A DNA stretch of 64,000 nucleotides from NCBI GenBank assembly GCA_014871385.1, contig CM026426.1:92935927-92999926 (forward strand). Reading direction: 5' to 3'. The notes below the pieces were generated by a model that did not search any database, was not told the origin of the DNA, and worked only from the letters and a program-made list of their open reading frames with translations. Origin of the DNA: Ceratodon purpureus. Lineage: Eukaryota; Streptophyta; Bryopsida; Pseudoditrichales; Ditrichaceae. Below, one piece after another: positions 56,265 to 64,000 of the stretch. Numbering within the stretch: the first letter of the stretch is position 1; every line of letters begins with the position of its first letter. The translations under genes were made by a program, and so were the position numbers.

Positions 56265-56465
56265 CAAATCGTAGCCATTCGGTATAAGAATTCAAAGAAC
56301 TTAGAATTTTCATTTGACTGATGCAAACATTTAAATCTACTATTGATAATTAAATGGCTAGAAATCAAGGCGTTGGCAACAAAAGCAAACTGATTTGAAG
56401 GTGGTGGCAACAATGAATGCAAACTCCAAAACTTAGAGTACTGTTGGGAACTCCGGTAAGTTTAG
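56265..56465 (-). repeat. Terminal-type repeat, inverted copy, plus R core
   Basis: Reverse-complement counterpart of 38590-38757, including two GTTGCCAAC/GTTGCCACC-type units, followed at 56430-56465 by the R core GTTGGGAACTCCGGTAAG in forward orientation. Confidence 0.6.
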
Positions 56466-56599
56466 CGATTCCTGAATGACTAAATTCCATAGTTACCAAT
56501 TTTTGAATGAGTACGATTGGAAACTTCTTAATCACACTTTGGCAATTTTTTAATTTCCTTTCAAAAAAGGACTAATTACTGTATGAAAACGGAAAAAAT

Positions 56600-57070
56600 A
56601 AAAAGAATACAAAAAAGGAAAAATTTGCACCATCAACTACGCATCGGAAAGCGTGGTAGGGTGGGTGTCGGAGGGTGGATTTGAACTCGACACTAGCACC
56701 CTGGGTTGCCACGACAGTTCAAACCCGAAGCTTCGGATCACGAAGCCACCAAGGCTTTTACTGATGATGTAAACTTTGTGAACATACTTATATCAAAACT
56801 GAGTCTGTAAAAATACAGAAAAAAAATAAAAATAAAAAAAAGAAACATTTGCACCATCAAGTGCGCATCGGAAAGCGTGGTAGGATGGGTGTCGGAGGGT
56901 GGATTCGAACCCGGCACTAGCACCCTGGGGTTGCCACGACAGTTCAAACCCGAAGCCTCGGATCACCAAGCCACCAAGGCTTTTACTGATGATGTAAACT
57001 TTGTGAACATACTTATATCAAAACTGAGTCTGTAAAAATACAGAAAAAAAATAAAAATAAAAAATAAAAA
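56600..57070 (-). repeat. Two tandem tRNA-like (SINE-type) units
   Basis: Two direct units about 223 bp apart (landmarks TTTGCACCATCAA at 56625 and 56848). On the minus strand each holds a pol III box A-like GGCTTGGTGATCCGAGG and a box B, GGGTTCGAATCC in the right unit (about 56903-56915) and GAGTTCAAATCC in the left. The spacing, about 55 bases, suits a class II tRNA with a long variable arm. The shared sequence extends some 70 bases beyond the tRNA-like part on its 5' side, so these are SINE-derived or tandemly duplicated pseudo-tRNA units rather than functional tRNA genes. Confidence 0.6.
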
Positions 57071-57114
57071 TAAAAATTTGTTGCCACCGCTTGCCTTTAG
57101 TAAATTGTTTTGCC

Positions 57115-57300
57115 CCTTGACATTTCACTATATCTAAGAGTCCCTCGACAGTTCAACTTACCGGAGTTTCCAACAGTACTAATTCTAAAATATCTTTCTA
57201 AAAGATCTCAATGCCAAAATTCACCAAAAGTATAACAATATAAGCACATCCAAAGGGATCTCGGTTTAAGCTTTAGTCTCCAATGTGAAACCTCAAGAGC
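57115..57300 (-). repeat. R segment copy 3 with gene A 3' flank
   Basis: Reverse complement of about 37340-37525: CCCTTGACATTTCACTA, CCCTCGACAGTTCAACTTAC, then CATCCAAAGGGATC and CACATTGGAG-type text. A remnant of the 3' flank of a gene A copy in opposite orientation. Confidence 0.65.
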
Positions 57301-57559
57301 CGTATAACCACTTTTACTTGGAATTTGGTAGTTTAGCAATTACGAAATGAGTAAATTACTGATTTCTCTGATTGATTAATGTTGCTTGATTAATTAGTAA
57401 TTGTGCATTAGCTTTAGACTCCAATGTAAATCCTCAAGAGGCCAATTTCCACTCAAACCTGGAATTTGATTAGCAAATAAACTTTTACTTTTACTTTTCC
57501 ACTTTTACTTCTGATTGGCAAATTTTAAGTTCTAAAAAGTAAAAGGTCCCAGCTTTAGG

Positions 57560-57790
57560 GGTTGGGCGTCCACGAATTAGGTCAAGGGTTTAGCAGAGGG
57601 TTGTGGCCGTGATTATTAAATAACCATAGGGTTGTGGCCTTGAGGGTTTTACCACAGCATCGAATTCGGGCCGTATTCGTTGCTACCAAAGGGTTGTGGC
57701 CGTGTGTGTTGCTACCAGAGTAATGTGGCCGTGCATGTTGCTACTAGAGGGTTGTGGCCGTGTGTGTTGCTTTATTTAGCATAGTATTTT
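57560..57790. repeat. GGGTTGTGGCCGTG minisatellite
   Basis: About six units of 32-40 bases containing GGGTTGTGGCCGTGTGTG and GTTGCTACCAGAG. Located in the 5' region of gene B3. Confidence 0.6.
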
Positions 57791-57868
57791 AGAACCAGGT
57801 TTGCGAAGGGCAAATGCCGTGAGGTGCGCGAGCTTCTTGCTCTGCTTTCAGTAATGCTTTGGTTGCAG

Positions 57869-58450
57869 AATGTCAAACCTATTTGTGCATGGCTCGTGAA
57901 TTGATTTCGGCATGTTGTTTTCTTGCTATGTGTTGAACTGGAGATAATTGTTTACTCATGGGACGCAATGTCTAGTTTAGTTAGAAAATATTTTTTTAGG
58001 ATCAAGAGGGAATGGCAATTCGATGATAACCCAGCCAGTTCTAGGTGGAAACACCCTTCCAATGAACTCACAAATCTGATATGGGCCACATTGCACGGAT
58101 AAAGTCTTTGAGCAAAATAATGTTGTTGTTGTGATGTAAAGGTCTTGGGCGGCCGAGAGGAGTTCGAATTGGAGCAGCTGGGTCTTACGTTTTCAAGGAA
58201 ACTGCTAGGTATGTTTAGAAATCTATTACCTTTGTTGCCACCGCCTGCCTTCAGTAATGTTGTGGTTGCAGAATGTCAAACCTATTTGTGCATGGCTCGT
58301 GAATTGATTTTTGCATGTTGTTTTCTTGCTCTGTGTTGAATTGGAGATAATAGTTTACTGATGGGATGCAACGTCTAATTTAGTTAGAAAATGGGTGTTT
58401 AGGATCAAGAGGGAATGGCAATTTGATGATAAACCTATTTGTGCAGCAGA
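57869..58450 (+). repeat. Duplicated 5' flank of gene B3
   Basis: The segment from AGAATGTCAAACCTATTTG (57869) to GGCAATTCGATGATAA (about 58030) is repeated about 400 bases later (58270-58435), and a third partial copy forms the start of the B3 reading frame itself (58448). The B3 initiator region (MSNLFVQ) is therefore the same text as the repeated non-coding leader. Confidence 0.65.
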
Positions 58451-60025
58451 ATGTCAAACCTATTTGTGCAGCGGCGATCCAAATCTTTGGTGAAAGGAAA
58501 AGCCGCGGCACAAGAGGAGGAGCTGCGGCGCGATTCTGCGAAGGGGAAGACGGATCTGCCGAAGGTCAAGACGGAACTAGGGCCGGAAGGGATCACCAGC
58601 TATGAGTGGGAGACTCCCTTCAATCTGGATGGGATTCCACAAAAGCTATGTGAGCGCCTCCAGACAAAGGCTCCGTTGCTGCTGGGGAGGGACGATGCCA
58701 GGTACCCACCTACCTTTTTCGTGGAGGCGTTCGGGCTCAGCAATGAAGGACCCATGCCCAACAAGGTCACCGAAGCTATGGTGCCTCGCTCTTGGTACGA
58801 TCAGATATGGCCTCCTAGCGATGGTGCCAACAAAAATCGACACTACTTCAGAGACTGCTGTGATGAAGTAGCCTTGAAGAAGTACAACCAATGCTACATG
58901 GAGGTGTATGGGGAAGCTCCGGACAACAAGGCCTTCAGTCAATCATTCTTGCGGGCTTGCATTTACCATTTCAAGGAGGGGCACCCAGTCAATTGGGCTG
59001 GGGCAGCGGCTCAGATTCTGGAGGAACGTTTCCAACATGCAAACCTAAATCCTCTGAAGCTGCGACCCCCAGCTCTCCGTTACCAGGTTGAGCGAATTCT
59101 CAAGGAGGTGGCACAGTTCTTGAAGGATGGAGGATGCGATACTTGGGGTGATGGAGTTGGGGCCGCTTCTGTTGGCAACGTCAAGGAACCGCACCAAGAA
59201 GGAAGTACTGGTGGCGACACGAAAGGCTGTGCTACCACTAAGCTCGAAGAATTGCTCGAGGAGGTGGTGCGTAAGACGTCCGAGCTTCAAGCTGCAGAGA
59301 AAGAGCTGGAGACGAAGCAGCAATCCCTGTTGCAGATGGATGAGAGGATTTGCCACTTTGAGGGCCGAGGATGAGCGCCTCCAACAGCATGCAATGCTCT
59401 TGCAGAAGAAGAGTAAGGAGCTACAGCGGGCCGGGGATGTAGAGGAGAAGATTCTGAATGATAGGGAGATCCGCAAGGTCGGGGGAGGGAGATTCAAGCA
59501 AACATCTTGGAGTGGGATGCGGCTGACCTCGCCAGGACTTCAGCAAAGAAAGATGTGGATGTGGCTGCAATAAAGTACAAGAAGGCGGAGGAGGAAATTG
59601 CAGACCTCTAGGAGAAGTGCAAAGCCGAAAAACTTGCTCAAGCCTCCATCAAGCCAAAGGCGCCTGATGGAAACAACAGGGGAGATGCGGGTGGGGACCC
59701 TGTTCTTCACTTGGACTAACCTTGTCCTCGGTGCCACCTCAAGTTTGTTGCGAACACCGTCTTCCCTTTCTCTTGTGGTTGTTTGTTTCACCGGTGGTGT
59801 CTGTGGGCAGAGCTTCTTGCAGGAGGTCGTGTGTGTCCTCTGTGCAAACAAGAAGGTGACCCTCAGTGGATGGAAGCATGGGGGTTTGATGTGTCGGCAC
59901 CAAAGCCAGAAGCCTGCGAAGACACCTTTGCCGACGTGTCTTCTACACCAAAGCCGAAAGTCGGCGAAGACACCACTACCAACGTGACCTCTACTCCAGT
60001 TGTGGACCCATCCATATGCATATGA
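58451..60025 (+). pseudogene. Gene B copy 3: coiled-coil RING-CH-like, broken
   Basis: ATG at 58451 (MSNLFVQRRS), supported by the MS start of the other copies. N-terminal domain intact: FNLDGIPQKL, APLLLGRDDARYPPTFF, CYMEVYGEAPDNKAFS, SFLRACIYHF, VNWAGAA, LKLRPPALRYQ. The coiled coil shifts frame near 59365, then continues (AEDERLQQHAMLLQKK), with TAG at about 59611 and TAA at about 59718. Beyond it, in a single frame, is the zinc finger: CPRC, CGCLFHRWC, CPLC, followed by QWMEAWGFDV, and an acidic tail to TGA at 60023. Every landmark of B1 and B4 is present, so this is a full-length but dead copy. Confidence 0.7.
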
Positions 60026-60777
60026 AATCTCTAAAGATGGCGAAATTAAATTTAGAGCCCACCCCTGTGCCTGGTGAGGGTGAATCGTCTCAGGCTGGAG
60101 CGAAATTGAACACAGAGCCCTCACCTGAGCTTGGTAAGGCTCAACATAAAATCTCCACTCCTTTATCTTGTCCTACAGAATAAATTTCGGGCTTCCCCCT
60201 AAAACTGCCCCAAGAGCTTCCTTGTTTTGAGACACTTCAGCTAAAACCTTTTAACAATAAACAGCAAATTTCTTTTAAAAAGATAGAAGCGGTTGCTAAA
60301 GCTGTGGCGTACTTATTTCTTCACAGTACGTTCCTCGTCATACTTTTTAGTTTCCACCATAGTTATTTGTAGCCAGTTAGTTGTAGATTTCTTTGTTTGC
60401 AAGGCTTGTAACAATAATATCCGTTATTGTTGTTGGAAACTCACTTACCACAGGCTGTTGCTAATGTCTCGAATAGGTCTGGTCTGTTTCCAACAGCAAA
60501 GGAGCAGGCAGCCAATGGGGAGGAGGAACATGGCAAATCAATGGATGAGGAGTAGAGAGGCAAAGTAGAGGGCAGTCGGAGCCCATGGAGGTTGATGTTA
60601 CCGTGGCCAACCTATCACTGTAGGACTCCCCCGCAGCCTATCTATTCCAAGTGGAATAGTTGCGGATGTCCCCATGGGAACTGACCGAGCACAGGGTCTT
60701 TAATCGGAGTCTCCAGTTCCCGTATCATCAGGCTCAAAGTAGTCTCTTCAAGGTTTTTCCAGGCTCAAGGCTCCTCA
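60026..60777. other. 3' flank of B3 to inverted repeat
   Basis: No gene. Joins B3 to the truncated gene B tail at 60778 without any intact linker. Confidence 0.4.
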
Positions 60778-62096
60778 AGATCAGCAAAGCGATTGCTGCC
60801 AACATCGCCACATTGGAGGCAGCCCAAGAGGAAGCAGTGAAGTTGGCATCAATCATAGAGCGCGACAGTTCAACCATCCTATGTTCCCAAGAGCAGCTTC
60901 GCCAACTTGAATCGAAACGTGGACAGTAGAATGAAGCCAGGGACTCTAGAAATGAAGCACCAAACAATCAATTTTCTTTATGTAAATGTCTACACCTATT
61001 GTATGCTAGGACAGTCTACCAGTGTTTCAGTAGTTTTGTGTTTGGTACACTTGCTATGATCTTGGCCCTTGGGTGTTTCTTTACCTCTGACTGATGTAGG
61101 GTTTTCAGAGACTCTTCAATATTTTAGCACCATTCTCGGATTTGGTACATATCATGGTCACATTTTACTTTGAACGTAGATGTCTTGCTTGAACTTCATG
61201 CTGGTTTCTGAAGCAATCTTGCAATTGAAAAAGCAAGCACGGTTTGAATTCACCTCCTGATCATTCTTTTCAGTCATCGGCTTTATCACGTAGTTGTCAT
61301 TTTTGTTTTGAAGTGCTTATACTGTTGAGAATTCAATAGTTCTTCATGTTATCTTGAATTTGAAATTACTATGTGTAGAATTTTGGAGGTTTAATCTAAA
61401 CGTGGATGAATTGTAATGATGGACTTATGAGGAAGTATATAATGAATACAGTTTTGATAAATCATAGAGGATGTTGATGCAGAATTTATGTACATTAGCA
61501 TGCTAAGGCACAAAATAAATGTTTGAAACTATTCGAAGAAAATTAGAAAATTTTGAAGTCAGACGAGTCAGTCAAAATACAGAATCAGTTTTTACGATAC
61601 TCATCACTTTAAATTTCAAGTCAAACATGAATTTCACAACAACCTCCTACGCAATAATTAATCTAAATAAATTGTTTTGCCCCTTGACATTTCACTAAAT
61701 CCAAGAGTCCCTCGACAGTTCAACTTATCGGAGTTCCCAACAGTACTAATTCTAAAATATCTCTCTAAAAGATCTCAATGCCAAAATTCACCAGCCACAT
61801 ATGAAATTTTGCCAAAATATCACTCAGCCACATAGGAAATTTTGTTTAGCCACATCCCTTTTTGTAGCCTCAGTCAAGTCCAACACATTCAAACGCAATT
61901 TTGCTTCATCAGAATACTTGGGTAATCATTGTTGATGATATATTTGATCAAGGGGGTGGATCAATGATCACAAAAAACATAACAGATTGATTCAAGACTG
62001 ATTAAGGTCGATGGAAACAAAGGCAGACTAATTCAAGGCGGTGGAAACAAAGGCAAACTGATTTAAAGGCGGTGGAAACAAAGGCTTACACCAAAG
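60778..62096 (-). repeat. Right arm of the 1,319-bp inverted repeat
   Basis: Reverse complement of 38757-40075. On the plus strand it opens in the gene B coiled coil (ISKAIAANIATLEAAQEEA) and runs to TAG after LRQLESKRGQ at about 60929, then 3' flank, R segment (61690-61795) and three subterminal units (about 61995-62090). The coding piece has no upstream part here. Confidence 0.75.
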
Positions 62097-62478
62097 TATA
62101 CTACTATTCTTTACAAGCCGTAACAGAGGGGATGAAAGTCAACAGGCTACTCCCAGTACTACTCACCTAGTTGACAACGACTGCCCCACTAAGTCTACGG
62201 GGGTCATTGGACTGTCCCAAGCCGTGTCCATCTGGTTGGCGGCTGCGTTGTGCGCTTCCATCATTTAAATGTACCAACCCCAATTTTTTAAGGTTCAAAA
62301 CATGCCCTCTTTGTGGTACATCAACCATTCTCGCCAGATTTAGTGTTGCTTTGCTCTGAATTGTGTCCACTATTGTTTCCACAATCGTTTCAATCACATG
62401 CTCTGCTTTAGACTTCTAGCTTGCTGCCGCTCCTTTTTGACGATCTGGTTGCTGTAGCTTTGTTGGAATCTTTCCACC
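62097..62478. other. Leader region of gene B4
   Basis: Presumed promoter and 5' leader. GTTTCCACAATCG and TGTTGGAATC belong to the dispersed motif series. No TATA box is obvious. Confidence 0.35.
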
Positions 62479-64000
62479 ATGTCGCCCTTGGGCAAGAGAT
62501 CCCAATGTCCCAAAAGAGGAAAAGCGGTTTTGCGAATTGAAGCAACTGATCGTGAGGCAATAGTTGTCAAGTCCGAGGTGCCATCACAGTGTCATACAGA
62601 GTCTACCTCGGAAGCGCCATTTGACTTAGAGGGGATTCCAACAGAGTTGAGAGAGAAGTTTGTCCTGGATGCACCATGCTTGCTGGGTCGATCAGCTGCT
62701 GTCCACGACCAAAATTTCTTCCATAGAGTGATAGGACTTTGCAAGGAAGGTTGTACGCCCAAAGAAGTCAATGAAAAGATGGTTCCAGCAAACACATATG
62801 AGGAGACTTGGCCGCTTAGGCTGGGTGCAAACAAGACGCGCTACTTGCTGGACCAGTGTAAAGACTCCAAAGCATGAGATATGTATCTAAGGATGTACCA
62901 ACGAGTATATGGCGATGCTCCCAACAACAAAGCATTTAGCCAAACTTTTCTACGGGCATGTGTGTATTACTACAGTGGTGGGCGAGACATCAACGTCAAC
63001 TGGGCTGCTGCAGCAGCAAAGGTGAATCAAGAACGCCGAGCCCATGCTGCCAACAACCCACAGAAGCTGAGTCCTCCGGCGTTGAAGCAACAGATGGCGG
63101 GCATCATCTCGGCGGTGGCAACGTATTATCATCACAATGGTGTTGGCACCGGTGCTAGGAAAGTGGATGCATTGCTAAAGGAGTTGCAGTTGCAGACTTC
63201 AAAACTCGAGCAGTCTTCATCTGCGCTAGACAAGAATAAGTTAGCTCACCTCGGTTTGCATGCCCAGATATTGGCGTTGGAAACCGAGGATGAGCGGTTG
63301 AACTCTATGAAGGAAGATCTGCGGAGAAGGAGCAAGAAGCATGCTACAGCCGGATAGCTCCAAGAGAAGGCGGATGTAGACAAGGAGCAACGGGAGATCA
63401 GCAAAGCAATTGCTGTAAACAACAATGCATTGGAGGCCGCCCAAGAGGAAGCAGCAACGCTGGCATCAACCTTAGAGCGCGACAGTTCATCTTACCGGAG
63501 TTCCCAACTCCAGCTGCGCCAACTCGAGAAGAATTGTGCATCTGAGAGAATTGCGCAGCATTCTATCAAGCCAAAACGCCCTATTGGGAAGAATATGTTT
63601 GAAGCACGCGTCCCTCTAAAAATTAACCTTGACTCAGCGTGTAGATGCTGCAACTACCTCTTTGTTTCAAACTGTGCAGTGCCATATTCATGTGGTTGTT
63701 TGTTTCACCCTTGGTGCTTGTTTCCAGCGCTGATTTCGGGACGTGGCAATTGCCCTCTCTGCGGCAAACTCGGTGATGCAAGTTGGTTGGAATCATGGGG
63801 GTTTGATGGGCTGGAGCGCTCTGGTCCAGTCTCTCGTGACAGCAAAGGCAAATGTCTATCGAGTCCACCAGACTCTGGCTTTGTGAAGCGAATGAGAGAA
63901 GATGCTGGCAATGCTCAAGGTCGACCAGCTCCAAAGGTGGCCAAAACGAAGGTCAAGGTAAAGGGTCCATCGCCTCAACCACCAATTTCTCCATTTATTC
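62479..64000 (+). pseudogene. Gene B copy 4: coiled-coil RING-CH-like, two stops, runs off the window
   Basis: ATG 62479 (MSPLGKRSQC). A single frame continues to the end of the window, broken only by TGA at 62875 and TAG at 63355 (the latter where the fragment at 40 kb has GAG). Landmarks: FDLEGIPTELREK, APCLLGRSAAVHDQNFF, MYQRVYGDAPNNKAFS, TFLRACVYYY, VNWAAAAAK, NPQKLSPPALKQQ; coiled coil with LALETEDERLNSMKEDL; zinc finger CRCC, CGCLFHPWC, CPLC; then SWLESWGFDG and a basic tail (KVAKTKVKVK). It is the best template for the family after B1. Confidence 0.75.

Noticed and set aside
56700..56950. Functional tRNA gene
   Set aside because: Box A and B are present but acceptor and anticodon stems do not pair convincingly, and the unit is duplicated with extra flanking sequence, as in a SINE.
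38757..62096. The inverted repeats as classical terminal inverted repeats of one 23-kb transposon
   Set aside because: No matching target duplication at the outer edges, and each arm begins inside a gene B frame, which is more like two truncated copies in opposite orientation. Kept as a finding, not as a called element.

Overview
The window looks like nuclear DNA of a streptophyte plant (land plant or charophyte-grade alga); I cannot name the species. Supporting this are GT-AG introns in nearly every broken gene, TTTAGGG-type telomere-like tracts, a large Ty3/gypsy element with a plant-style primer site, tRNA-derived SINE-like units, and a plant-type FCP1/HAD phosphatase fragment (DLNG motif). 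I see no convincing single-copy housekeeping gene. Almost everything is mobile-element coding sequence, much of it decayed, nested by later insertions.

Layout. (1) 1-8 kb: a multi-gene unit with gene A (putative transposase with a CxxC and WHLAADMK block), gene B (conserved N-terminal domain, coiled coil, RING-CH-like zinc finger) and gene E (unknown, opposite strand), all peppered with a short palindromic motif close to GYTGNCARC. (2) 8-10 kb: a decayed transposase-like gene C with many in-frame TAG codons. (3) At least 12.7-31.9 kb: a large element D marked by 17 copies of a 21-bp palindrome. It carries a DUF7869-like transposase (D1), a ParB-like plus DNA-methyltransferase fusion (D3) and an HAD phosphatase (D2). 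A 4.2-kb non-autonomous LTR element (L1) is inserted inside D3. (4) 32.5-33.1 kb: a second methyltransferase fragment. (5) 33-64 kb: further gene A and gene B copies (A2, B-fragment, B2, B3, B4), related repeats, a 1,319-bp inverted repeat pair (38757-40075 and 60778-62096), and a 9.5-kb Ty3/gypsy element with near-identical LTRs, one of which carries a 283-bp MITE.

How the parts relate. The A, B and E copies share both protein family and dispersed motif, so I infer one multi-gene DNA transposon family whose copies differ in age. Element D is a different multi-gene transposon with its own motif and its own DNA-modification enzyme. L1 has a third private motif (GCCGAC). Each element family therefore carries its own dense short sequence tag, mostly outside or between coding blocks for D. 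Sequence-specific self-recognition (transposase binding, or anti-silencing as known for VANDAL/VANC in Arabidopsis) is an obvious but untested explanation.

Limits: splice sites and frameshifts are read by eye and by comparing paralogues inside the window. No database search was run, and family names marked as recalled are from memory.
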